Assembly (NCBI GenBank): GCA_965221935.1
Contig: CBDCSZ010000067.1
Location: 54,549 to 118,548, forward strand
Direction: 5' to 3'
Source: JAPOXR01 sp965221935
GTDB lineage: Bacteria; Pseudomonadota; Alphaproteobacteria; Rhodobacterales; Rhodobacteraceae
Length of the DNA: 64,000 nt
In this document: positions 18,700 through 26,634 of the stretch, piece after piece
How the letters are laid out: the number at the start of each line of letters is the position of its first letter
How positions within the stretch are numbered: position 1 is the stretch's first letter
The notes under the pieces: model-generated
What the model was told of the DNA's origin: nothing
Seen by the model: the letters and a program-made list of their open reading frames with translations, nothing else
Databases searched by the model: none
Program-made: the position numbers and the translations under genes

Positions 18700-20001
18700 A
18701 TGAACGACACGATCAGCGACCACCGCAAGGACGTCGCACTGTTTCGCTTTGGCATGATCTCGGAGGCGCTGCACCTTCCGCCCGACGAGGCGGCGCAACA
18801 GCTGAAGCGGCAATCGGAACGGGAGGTGACGATCCCGGGCTCGGGCCGGCGCAAGGTTGCGGTGACGACGATGCGGGGCTGGATCAGAACATACCGCAAG
18901 TCCGGTTTCGACGGGCTGATGCCGAAGCGCCGCAAGGACCGCGGCTCGATCCGGAACATGCCGGGCGATGTTGTCGAGACCCTGCTTGCGATCCGCCGGG
19001 AGAACATGGATCTCAGCGTCCGGCAGGTCATCGCCCGTGCCCGGGACAGCGGCGCCGTCCCCGGCGATGTCACCATCGCCGCCTCGACGCTGCACAGGCT
19101 GTTCGTCCGGGAGGGGTTGATGGAGCGCCGGGCGGGCCCGCCATCCGCAGACCTGCGCCGCTTCGCCACCGAGGCGGCCGGCCAGCTCTGGCAGTCGGAC
19201 GTCATGCACGGTCCGAAGGTCGGGGACAGGCAGGGCCGGAAGAGAAAGACCTGCCTGATCGCCCTGCTCGACGATGCGACCCGGCTTGTCCCATACGCGC
19301 ATTTTGCCCTCGGCGAGAGTACGGCCGACTACCTGGTCGTGCTGAAGGAGGCGATCCTGCGGCGCGGATTGGTGGAGAGGCTGTACTGCGACAACGGCGC
19401 CAACTTCCGCTCAAGGCAATTGAAGATGATCTGCGGCAGGCTGGGCATCTCGCTGCTGCATGCACGGCCATACCATCCCGCGGGACGGGGAAAGATCGAG
19501 AGGTTCTTCAGAACGGTGCGCGGGCAATTCCTGGCCCCGCTCAAGGCGCAGGACATTCCCGAGCTGGAGACCCTCAACCAACGGTTCCGCAGCTGGCTCG
19601 AGGCCGAGTATCACATGACGCCTCATCGCGGCCTCGACGGGAAACGCACGCCTCTCGACCAGTGGGCCCTCACCTGCGAGAGGGTCCGCCGACCCGACCC
19701 CGGCGTCGATCTCGACGACATGTTCCTGTTCGAGGCGAGCCGGCGGGTCTCCAGGGCCCGGACCGTCAGTCTCGAGGGCCGCCTCTACGAGGTCGAGCCG
19801 GGAATGAACGGTGCGAAGGTCACGCTCCGCTACGATCCGTCCGCCCCAAAGGACCGCCCGATCAAGGTGGTGCGCGAGGGCAAGCCGCGCGGCTGCGCAC
19901 GGCTGCTCGACCTGCACGCCAATGTCCGGATCAGGCGTGGCATCGAAAGACCGGCCGTGAGGTTCCGGGCACTCGGCCGTGACAGCGGGAAGGAGGACTG
20001 A
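18700..20001 (+). CDS. DDE transposase, TnsB/TniA/IS481-like
   Basis: 433 residues from ATG 18700, preceded by TGGAGGAC; the frame is open earlier. An N-terminal helix-turn-helix region (VAVTTMRGWIRTYRKSGFDGL) is followed by an RNase-H core with D167 (WQSDVMHGP), D231 (YCDNGANF) and E267 (GKIERFF), the D-E gap being the classical 35 residues. A C-terminal beta domain (SLEGRLYEVEPGMNG) resembles that of Mu/TnsB transposases. The ATPase starts 2 nt after its stop, so the two are co-translated. Confidence 0.9.
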   Translation: MNDTISDHRKDVALFRFGMISEALHLPPDEAAQQLKRQSEREVTIPGSGRRKVAVTTMRGWIRTYRKSGFDGLMPKRRKDRGSIRNMPGDVVETLLAIRRENMDLSVRQVIARARDSGAVPGDVTIAASTLHRLFVREGLMERRAGPPSADLRRFATEAAGQLWQSDVMHGPKVGDRQGRKRKTCLIALLDDATRLVPYAHFALGESTADYLVVLKEAILRRGLVERLYCDNGANFRSRQLKMICGRLGISLLHARPYHPAGRGKIERFFRTVRGQFLAPLKAQDIPELETLNQRFRSWLEAEYHMTPHRGLDGKRTPLDQWALTCERVRRPDPGVDLDDMFLFEASRRVSRARTVSLEGRLYEVEPGMNGAKVTLRYDPSAPKDRPIKVVREGKPRGCARLLDLHANVRIRRGIERPAVRFRALGRDSGKED

Positions 20002-20003
20002 GC

Positions 20004-20804
20004 ATGTACCTGTCACACTTCGGGCTCAGGAATTACCCCTTCGAGAAGACGCTCAGATCCGACGAACTCCTCGACACCGAGGCACAGGCCGAGGCCCGCA
20101 CCCGCATCAGGCATCTCATCGAGTTGCGCGGCATCGGCCTGCTCACCGGCGAATCCGGCGTCGGCAAGACCGCACTCTGCCGACAGGTGGCCGACAGCCT
20201 GCACGAGGGCCTGCACCAGCTTCGCTACGTCTCGTTCTCGACCGGGAATGTCCGCGACACCTACAACGCCATCGCAACCGCCTTCGGCCTGGCCGAAAGC
20301 CAGTCCCGCGCTACACTCTGCCGGGCGCTGCGCACGGAGATGAGCCGCCTCGTTGCCGAGACCGGCAAGCTGCCGGTGCTGATCTTCGACGAAGCGCACC
20401 ATCTCGGCAACGATGTCCTCGCCGAGTTCAAGATGCTCACCAACTACCGCATGGATTCCGGCAACCGGCTCTGCCTGCTGCTGGTCGGGCTCACCGAGCT
20501 GCGCAATCGGCTCAGGATGGCGGTGCACGAACCGCTGGCCCAGAGAATCGTCGTCAACTGCCACATTCCCGGGCTCCGCCACGAGGAGGTCGGCGCCTAT
20601 ATCGAACACCGGATGACCCTGGCCGGCGCCGATGTGCCGGTCTTCGAGCCGGCGGCAATCGAGGCGGTGGCGCTGGCCAGCAACCGCATCCCGCGACAGA
20701 TCGACCGCCTCGCCCACCATGCGCTGATCGCCGCCGCCGCCGACAGGATGCGGACCGTCACCGACAGCCACGTCAACCGGGCCGCCGACGAGGTCGTGCT
20801 GTGA
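20004..20804 (+). CDS. AAA+ ATPase, TnsC/TniB/ExeA-like transposition regulator
   Basis: 266 residues. Starts MYLSHFGLRNYPFEKT, the ExeA-type N-terminus. Walker A is TGESGVGKT (about residue 52) and Walker B is VLIFDEAHHLG (about 125). The sensor region reads LCLLLVGLTELRNRL. TnsC-type ATPases select target DNA and activate the DDE transposase. AAGGAGG precedes the ATG. The last codons overlap the Toprim gene start (GTGA). Intact. Confidence 0.9.
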   Translation: MYLSHFGLRNYPFEKTLRSDELLDTEAQAEARTRIRHLIELRGIGLLTGESGVGKTALCRQVADSLHEGLHQLRYVSFSTGNVRDTYNAIATAFGLAESQSRATLCRALRTEMSRLVAETGKLPVLIFDEAHHLGNDVLAEFKMLTNYRMDSGNRLCLLLVGLTELRNRLRMAVHEPLAQRIVVNCHIPGLRHEEVGAYIEHRMTLAGADVPVFEPAAIEAVALASNRIPRQIDRLAHHALIAAAADRMRTVTDSHVNRAADEVVL

Positions 20805-21709
20805 GCAGCCCCGGGGACCGGGCCGACGCAGTGCGGACAATCCCGCTCACCCTCGTCGCCGCCGAACTCGGATACCGGAAAGACCCCGCCGACAAGGCCC
20901 GCTGGAAACGCCCGGGATCCGTGATCAGTATCAATCAAGCCCGCTTCTTCGATCATGTCGCAGGACGCGGCGGCGGCGGCGCAATCGATCTCGTCATCCA
21001 TGCCGAGCGGTGCAGCTTCCTCCAGGCCCTCAGCCGTCTCGAAGGGCTCCCCCCCTCCCGCAACCCATGCACCGCAGACGGAAGCCGGGGCCTCCCCGAA
21101 GACCGGGCATGGGCGCGGGTGCGCCGCTGCCTCCACCAGGACCGCGGGCTCGATCCAGGGCTGATCGAACACTGCAGGCGCATCGGCATCCTCGGCGCCG
21201 ACAACCGCGCCAACGCAGTCTTCACCTGCCGCAACCGGGACGGCAGGGAAACCGGCGCCGAACTGGTCGGAACCCGCCCCGACCGACCCTTCAGGGCCAT
21301 GTCGCCAGGAAGCCGAAAAGCCGAAGGTGGCTTCTGGATCGCACGACAGGCAACCCCAAGAACCGCGCTCCTCGTCGAGGGGGCCATCGACGCCCTCTCG
21401 GCATGGACCCTCCGCGAGACGGCAAGGATCGACATCGTCATCTCCACCGCCGGGGCCACCGGCAGAATGCCGGCGTGGATCAACAGGTTCGAGCTCGATG
21501 TCGTCTTCTGCGGATATGACGCCGACCAGGCCGGAGACCTGGCCGCCGGCATGCTCGAAACGCAGGATCCCACAGTCCGGCGCATGCGGCCAGGCGGCCA
21601 CGGTGACGTCAAGGACTGGAATGACATCCTGACAAGGCAGACAAATCCCGAAACGTACCAGTCAGATCAACGCAATGCGGGAAGAATCGTCCCAAACCGA
21701 GCGAAATAA
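20801..21709 (+). CDS. transposon-borne DUF3991/Toprim primase-like protein
   Basis: 302 residues from GTG 20801, which overlaps the ATPase stop. The N-terminal part (IPLTLVAAELGYRKD, ARFFDHVAGRGGGGAIDLVIH) resembles the CHC2/DUF3991 region of primase-related proteins but lacks zinc cysteines. The Toprim core is clear: LLVEGAIDALSAW (catalytic E) and VFCGYDADQAGD (DxD), ending near GGHGDVKDWNDIL. Similar proteins occur on plasmids and conjugative elements. A Toprim protein in a translationally coupled position with a TnsC-like ATPase is unusual and may take part in replication or repair during transposition; that role is inference. Confidence 0.8.
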   Translation: MSSPGDRADAVRTIPLTLVAAELGYRKDPADKARWKRPGSVISINQARFFDHVAGRGGGGAIDLVIHAERCSFLQALSRLEGLPPSRNPCTADGSRGLPEDRAWARVRRCLHQDRGLDPGLIEHCRRIGILGADNRANAVFTCRNRDGRETGAELVGTRPDRPFRAMSPGSRKAEGGFWIARQATPRTALLVEGAIDALSAWTLRETARIDIVISTAGATGRMPAWINRFELDVVFCGYDADQAGDLAAGMLETQDPTVRRMRPGGHGDVKDWNDILTRQTNPETYQSDQRNAGRIVPNRAK

Positions 21710-21746
21710 CCCGGGAAATCCGCAGCAATTCAAACCGAAAAACAAC

Positions 21747-22372
21747 ACCGGTCTGAGCCGGGCCAGGCCGGATCCGGTCCGCCGCAGCCAGCGCTTGGCG
21801 GCGTTGGTCTCGCAGTCTTGTTTCTCGGCCCCGTCCTGCGGGCGGATGAACTCCGGCGGCAGCGGCAGGAGGTGCGAGGTTCCCGGGGCGACGATGCCGG
21901 CGCCGGGCACGGCGTGGAAGTTCTGTGTCCGCCCGCCCGCCAGTTTCCGCTGCGGGCAGTTCCGGCAGCCGATGCTGCAGGAGGTGAAACACTCGGTGCC
22001 GTCAAGGGCGGTCAGCAGCCGCCCGTCAAGCCGGCGCAGCCGGTCAAGGGCGCCCTGGCGGTCCAGCCGGTCGACGATCCGGGTGAAGATGGAATCGAAG
22101 CGCTCCGGCGGCGCGCCGTCGAGCACGCTGCGGATGTGGCTGTCGGTCGGTAGCCGGTCAATGCCGAACAGGGTCCGGGCGTTGGACCGGCCCTGGCGGG
22201 ACTGGAGCTGCGCCTGCGCCGCCAGGAAGGACGGGCACTGCAGGAAGAAGACGGCGAAGGCCGCCATGCCGATGTCGGCCATCTCCAGGCGGGCGTTGGC
22301 GCCGGTCCTGCGGTCCGGGGCGGACGCGCAGAGTTCGCGCATGTCGGCGATGTATCCGGCCAGCGGGGACAT
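21747..22372 (-). pseudogene. IS-A transposase, N-terminal part (copy 1)
   Basis: Begins MSPLAGYIADMRELCASAP, as the intact copy does, and contains GRSNARTLFGIDRLPTDSH, the first catalytic aspartate in ALDGTECFTS, and PPEFIRPQDGAEKQDCE. It ends at LARLRPV, where the 4-kb transposon begins. The Y of the intact LDGTEYF is a C here. Rejoined to 16989-17736 it is in frame. Confidence 0.9.
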
Positions 22373-22615
22373 GGCGCCGCATTATGCACATATCAAAAAT
22401 TTGTACAAATGTCAGCAAAAACAACAACTTACAGGTCTTCTCCGCGCCTTTTGCCCAGGAGCCGGCGGCCGGAGCGGCGTCAGCGGCCGGTGATTCGCCC
22501 GCCGCCGGGGCGCCGCCGGCGCGCAGCCGCCCGCAGTGAAAAAAATCTCACCGGGGCAAAAAACCGTTGTGATACAACACGTTAAAAACTCAAAAATCCA
22601 AAATTAGAATTACTG

Positions 22616-22791
22616 GCCCAAGACAGAAACTCCTCGCCGCCGGCGGCGGCTCGAACCACAATTGCCGGCGTGATCACTATGCCGGCAACGGTGATTATGG
22701 CCAGCTGTAAACCAAGCCCGATTGTGAGCGGTATCGGCGGTTTTTCCGACACATCGTAACGCACGCCCATGCGGGCTTCACTGCCACTCAT
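22616..22791 (-). pseudogene. NCS2 nucleobase permease, N-terminal part
   Basis: Encodes MSGSEARMGVRYDVSEKPP, the first membrane helix (LTIGLGLQLAIITVAGIVITP) and AAAGGEEFLSWA, then meets the IS-A end at 22615. The last residues overlap the first of the C-terminal part through the 9-bp duplication. AAGGAAAC precedes the ATG, so a truncated 60-70-residue product ending inside IS-A may still be made. Confidence 0.92.
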
Positions 22792-23028
22792 GTTTCCTTG
22801 CCGCTTCTCAAGTCGTTACACTTGAACATAACGCGACCAGTCCAAACAATACAGCGGGTTTATCAGCTGTTCCTCTTGCATGGTCGGTAATCGGCTGTTT
22901 CGCGTGGACCCTTTTGAGCATCACCAAGGCCAAATGCAACAATCGGAGCGGTCCAGGCAACCAGAGTTATCCACTTGACACGCGGAGGATTATCGTTACC
23001 TATTGGGTAACCATCATGTTCTGTTTCC

Positions 23029-23364
23029 ATGGACATCACCTTCCGGACCCGCAAGCTCGAAAAAAACTTCAACAGGGCAGATTCCCTACAGAAGACCTAT
23101 GGGGCGAGGATGGCAAAGATCATCATGATGCGGATGACCGTGCTCGGAGCGGCAGACAACCTTGAACAGACACCGGTCACGCCACCGGACAGACGGCATC
23201 AGCTCACCGGGGATCGCGACGAGCAATTCGCTGTCGATCTCGTTCATCCGCTCCGGCTCGTCTTCGAAGCCGATCACGAGCCGGTTCCGCGTAAGGACGA
23301 TGGAGGAATCGACACGGAACGGGTGACGGCGATCAAGATCCTCGATGTGGGCGACTATCACTGA
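23029..23364 (+). CDS. higB: HigB/RelE-family toxin
   Basis: 111 residues. The family pattern runs MDITFRTRKLEKNFN, YGARMAKIIMMRM, TPPDRRHQLTGDRDEQFAVD, HPLRLVFEADHEPVPRKDDGG and ends VTAIKILDVGDYH. HigB-type toxins cut mRNA at the ribosome. It starts 14 nt before the partner antitoxin, in the toxin-first order of HigBA. No strong ribosome site is seen before the ATG. Confidence 0.9.
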   Translation: MDITFRTRKLEKNFNRADSLQKTYGARMAKIIMMRMTVLGAADNLEQTPVTPPDRRHQLTGDRDEQFAVDLVHPLRLVFEADHEPVPRKDDGGIDTERVTAIKILDVGDYH

Positions 23365-23378
23365 CGGAGGAAGGAGAA

Positions 23379-24491
23379 ATGGCGGCAGCGACCAACCAAT
23401 TCAGCCCGGACTATGTGGTCCCACCCGGATGGATCCTTGAGGAGCGGCTCGGGGCGGAGGGGATATCGCATGCCGAATTCGCGCGTCGATGCGGCCGTTC
23501 TCCAAAGCTGATCAGCGAGATCGTCTCGGGCAAGGCGCCGCTTGAGCCGGAAACTGCACTGCAATTCGAAAAGGTGCTTGCGGTCGATGCCAGCATCTGG
23601 CTCCGGATCGAGTCCGACTATCGGCTTCACCGGGCTCGCGAGGACGAGGCCGAAACTGCCGCCGCATCCGCGGAATGGATCAAAGCCTTCCCCATCCAGG
23701 AATTGGTGAAGCGTGGCTGCTTCCAGCACCCGGAATCGGATATCGATGCCGTGTCGAAGTTGCTGGCGTTCTTTCGAGTGGGTTCAGCCGATGCCTGGAC
23801 CGCTCGCTACGGACTCGCCAATGTCGCGTACCGCCATTCTCCGAAATTCAAGAGCAGCGAGACCGCGCTGGCCACCTGGCTCCGGCTTGGCGAGATCGAA
23901 GCCAGAGATCAGGCGTGTGCGGAATACAACAAGAGCCGGTTCAAATACGCGGTTCGGACGATCCGCGGCCTGACACGCGAACCGATCGTTGAGGCCTTGC
24001 CGCGGACGGCAGGGCTATGCAATGAAGCCGGGGTTGCGCTGGTGTTGGTGCTGCCGTTGCCAAAGACGGTGCTTAGCGGAGCGGCCCGTTGGCTGTCTCC
24101 TCGGAAGGCCGTCATCCAACTGACCGCCCGCCACATGACTGACGACCATCTATGGTTCAGCTTCTTCCATGAGGCGGCGCACATTCTGCTGCACAGCAAG
24201 AAGGGCGTTTTTGTGGACGAGGCCAACGGAAATGACGCAGAGCAAGAGGCCGAGGCCAATGATTGGGCATCACGCACGCTGATTCCCGAGAGTGCGTGGC
24301 AACAGTTTGTCGCAAAGTCACCGCGCAGCGCACAAGCAGTTGAAGAGTTCGCCGACGAGCAAGGAGTGGCTCCCGGCATTGTCGTGGGCATGCTCCAGCA
24401 CAAAGGACTGCTTCCGTGGACACACCTGAATAAACTCAAAGTTAGATTGAGTTGGAAGTCTCAGGAGCGCTCGCAGGCATGGCCAAGATAG
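23379..24491 (+). CDS. higA: HigA-type antitoxin with ImmA/IrrE zinc-peptidase domain
   Basis: 370 residues. The N-terminal 90 residues are an XRE helix-turn-helix (HAEFARRCGRSPKLISEIVSG). The C-terminal half is an M78/ImmA-type domain with HEAAHILLHS zinc ligands at about 266-270 and a downstream EAEANDWAS acidic ligand. The fused peptidase form is much longer than a classical ~100-residue HigA. GGAGGAAGGAG stands before the ATG. Likely it neutralises the preceding toxin and represses the operon; whether the peptidase acts on another protein is unknown. Confidence 0.88.
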   Translation: MAAATNQFSPDYVVPPGWILEERLGAEGISHAEFARRCGRSPKLISEIVSGKAPLEPETALQFEKVLAVDASIWLRIESDYRLHRAREDEAETAAASAEWIKAFPIQELVKRGCFQHPESDIDAVSKLLAFFRVGSADAWTARYGLANVAYRHSPKFKSSETALATWLRLGEIEARDQACAEYNKSRFKYAVRTIRGLTREPIVEALPRTAGLCNEAGVALVLVLPLPKTVLSGAARWLSPRKAVIQLTARHMTDDHLWFSFFHEAAHILLHSKKGVFVDEANGNDAEQEAEANDWASRTLIPESAWQQFVAKSPRSAQAVEEFADEQGVAPGIVVGMLQHKGLLPWTHLNKLKVRLSWKSQERSQAWPR

Positions 24492-24498
24492 GTAGGAA

Positions 24499-24785
24499 TC
24501 AGCTCTGCCCGTGCGGGCATGAACGAATGCGCAATCTTTGATTGCGTCGCCGGCAGCAGTCGGCGGCAACCGAAATAGAAAAAGCTCTCCTTCGAGACCC
24601 GTCCGGGAATTCATTGCGCGGTCTGGGGGCAGGTATTCGCCCGGAGGCAGCAACGACACAGCCGGTCGCACATTTCCAGGACGGGCCGGCGAGTTGCGAT
24701 TCGGTCCCGAGCGAGCGGCGCATCGCCGACAGCTCCGGCGGACATCCCCTGAAAGGGTCAGCGCGCAGCATGATTTATGTGGCAT
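24499..24785 (-). pseudogene. remnant of a second DUF6431-like transposon gene
   Basis: The minus-strand translation LRADPFRGCPPELSAMRRSLG corresponds to LRPDLFRGCPAELAPMRAALG of the intact gene at 17985-18656, and further on ASGRIPAPRPRNEFP corresponds in nucleotide terms to its PPVGFRPPGLG end. Frameshifts follow, and no transposase or ATPase remains beside it. It indicates that a related 4-kb transposon was once here. Confidence 0.7.
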
Positions 24786-24924
24786 TCAGCCGTATATGCG
24801 CCGGGGTGACTGCGGATTGCATTCGACATCCCGCTGCGGCGAATAACTGTCGCAGCCATCATCAACGCAGAGGCCGATGCCGCGGCAGGTCATTTTGCTT
24901 CGGTCAACAAATCGCGCACAGTGA

Positions 24925-26563
24925 CAGTAATTCCAATTATGCGTTCACATCGGTTTTTTCTTCATTTTCGGCTGCGTTTCCGGGCGGATTTCTACTGTGT
25001 TTCGGCGGAAGGGGCGGGGCTGCCGGTTCCGGTTACGGAGGCTTTTCCGGCAGCTCGCCGGTGATGATTGTCCGCATCACGGCGTCCCAGTCGTCGTGCA
25101 CGACGTAGACGGTCAGGAACTTCAGGTTGTCAAGAAGCCGGTAGCGGGCGGCGAGCTTTGCCCGGGCCTCCCGCCAGCTTTCGCAGACCAGGTCGCAGGC
25201 GCTCTGCATCAGGAACGCGATCAGGTTGAAGGTCGCCAGCAGGCTGGCCAGGGTTTCCTTGCCGTGCCCGAAGTTGTGCTCGAGATGGTAGCCGTCCTTG
25301 AGAGCCTTGAAGGTGTTGTTCTCCACTTTCCACCGGGCCCGGGCGCAGTCGGCCAGTTCGGCGACGCTGTCCGGGCCGACCGGGAGGTCGGTGGCGAAGC
25401 TGTTGCGGCAGAGCCGCTTTCCGGACGGCGATGTGATGGTGACTTCGAACCAGTTGACTTCCAGCGCGTCCTTTCCGTCACGGATCGGCAGACCGCTCAT
25501 CCAGCGGTAGCGCAGCTGGCGCTTTTTCTTTTTCCGGCCCTCGGTCCGGGTCAGACAGCCGGTCTCAACCCCTTGAATATACTCGTAAAGCGTTGTGTGC
25601 GAGCTCGGCTTGCAGGTCAGGATGAAGCTTCCGCCGGCGGCCAGCACGGCCTCGCAGAGCGGCTGGCGGCAGTAGAGGTCGTCGCCGAGATAAACCGGTC
25701 TGAGCCGGGCCAGGCCGGATCCGGTCCGCCGCAGCCAGCGCTTGGCGGCGTTGATCTCGCAGTCCTGTTTCTCAGCCCCGTCCTGCGGGCGGATGAACTC
25801 CGGCGGCAGCGGCAGGAGGCGCGAGGTTCCCGGGGCGACGATGCTGGCGCCGAGCACGGCGTGGAAGTTCTGTGTCCGCCCGTCCGCCAGTTTCCGCTGC
25901 GGGCAGTTCCGGCAGCCGATGCTGCAGGAGGTGAAATACTCGGTGCCGTCAAGGGCGATCAGCAGCCGCCCGTCAAGCCGGCGCAGCCAGTCAAGGGCGC
26001 CCTGGCGGTCCAGCTGGTCGACGGTCCGGGTGAAGATGGAATCGAAGCGCTCCGGCGGCACGCCGTCGAGCACGCTGCGGATGTGGCTGTCGGTCGGCAG
26101 CCGGTCAATGCCGAACAGGGTCCGGGCGTTGGACCGGCCCTGGCGGGACTGAAGCTGCGCCTGCGCCGCCAGGAAGGACGGGCACTGCAGGAAGAAGACG
26201 GCGAAGGCCGCCATGCCGATGTCGGCCATCTCCAGGCGGGCGTTGGCGCCGGTCCTGCGGTCCGGGGCGGACGCGCAGAGTTCGCGCATGTCGGCGATGT
26301 ATCCGGCCAGCGGGGACATGGCGCCGCATTATGCACATATCAAAAATTTGTACAAATGTAAGTAAAAACAATAACTTACATGTCTTCTCCGCGCCTTTTC
26401 CCCAGGAGCCGGCGGCCGGAGCGGCGTCGGCGGCAGGTGATTCGCCCGCCGCCGGGGAACCGCCGGCGCGCAGCCGCCTGCGGCGGAAAAAAATTTCCCC
26501 GGGCCAAAAAACCGTTGTGATACAACACGTTAAAAACTCAAAAATCCAAAATTAGAATTACTG
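24925..26563 (-). mobile_element. IS-A copy 2, uninterrupted
   Basis: 1639 bp with ends CAGTAATTCCAATTATG and, complemented, CAGTAATTCTAATTTTG. It is flanked by the perfect 9-bp repeat gcacagtga (24916-24924 and 26564-26572). It carries one minus-strand transposase gene. About 240 bp of GC-rich sequence lies between the gene start and the right end. It is the reference that shows what was inserted into copy 1. Confidence 0.95.
25033..26319 (-). CDS. IS-A DDE transposase (IS4-like, family not certain)
   Basis: 428 residues. Probable catalytic triad: LDGTEYFTS (D), LGDDLYCRQP (D), DGYHLEHNFGHG (E). Zinc-like cysteines occur in SIGCRNCPQRK. The sequence type PEFIRPQDGAEKQDCE followed by GDDLYCRQP is widespread in bacterial transposases often filed under ISNCY or IS4; I cannot place it firmly. 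Compared with copy 1, a stop codon ends it 34 residues early (after GELPEKPP), removing the basic tail, so activity is uncertain. Confidence 0.85.
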   Translation of the reverse strand: MSPLAGYIADMRELCASAPDRRTGANARLEMADIGMAAFAVFFLQCPSFLAAQAQLQSRQGRSNARTLFGIDRLPTDSHIRSVLDGVPPERFDSIFTRTVDQLDRQGALDWLRRLDGRLLIALDGTEYFTSCSIGCRNCPQRKLADGRTQNFHAVLGASIVAPGTSRLLPLPPEFIRPQDGAEKQDCEINAAKRWLRRTGSGLARLRPVYLGDDLYCRQPLCEAVLAAGGSFILTCKPSSHTTLYEYIQGVETGCLTRTEGRKKKKRQLRYRWMSGLPIRDGKDALEVNWFEVTITSPSGKRLCRNSFATDLPVGPDSVAELADCARARWKVENNTFKALKDGYHLEHNFGHGKETLASLLATFNLIAFLMQSACDLVCESWREARAKLAARYRLLDNLKFLTVYVVHDDWDAVMRTIITGELPEKPP

Positions 26564-26634
26564 GCACAGTGACCGGGAACCTGTTGGGATTTCTTGGCGG
26601 CCGGCGACAGCGGCGATGACCTGCAGGAGCCGGA

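Larger units (their letters stand above)
17742..21746 (+). mobile_element. 4.0-kb TnsB/TnsC-type transposon with zinc-ribbon and Toprim genes
   Basis: Inserted in the IS-A transposase gene with accgg repeated at 17737-17741 and 21747-21751 (5 bp; the edge base is ambiguous). The left end starts TGTAGGGTCCCGGACTATTC. The right end, complemented, starts GTTGTTTTTCGG, or TGTTG if the ambiguous base is included. A subterminal inverted pair (GTCCCGGACT at 17748 and AGTCCGGGAC at 17826) lies in the left end. It carries four plus-strand genes: zinc-ribbon protein, DDE transposase, AAA ATPase and Toprim protein, the last two overlapping. It resembles the Tn7/Tn5053 core (TnsB/TniA plus TnsC/TniB), but I see no TnsA, TniQ or resolvase. 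Confidence 0.85.
13709..22615 (-). mobile_element. IS-A copy 1, enlarged by nested insertions
   Basis: A DDE insertion sequence whose ends read cagtagttctaatta at the left and, as complement, CAGTAATTCTAATTTTGG at the right. It is flanked by the 9-bp direct repeat gcccaagac (13700-13708 and 22616-22624). Two further elements interrupt it: an ISNCY-family element at 13724 and a TnsB/TnsC-type transposon at 17742. Subtracting both with their duplications leaves 1637 bp, against 1639 bp for the uninterrupted copy at 24925-26563. It sits inside the NCS2 permease gene. Confidence 0.93.

Noticed and set aside
18033..19205. 390-residue minus-strand frame inside the 4-kb transposon
   Set aside because: Antisense to the zinc-ribbon and transposase genes, arginine/serine-rich composition.
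24997..26361. 454-residue plus-strand open frame opposite the IS-A transposase
   Set aside because: It is the antisense shadow of the transposase at 25033-26319, with low-complexity GC-driven composition and no family features.
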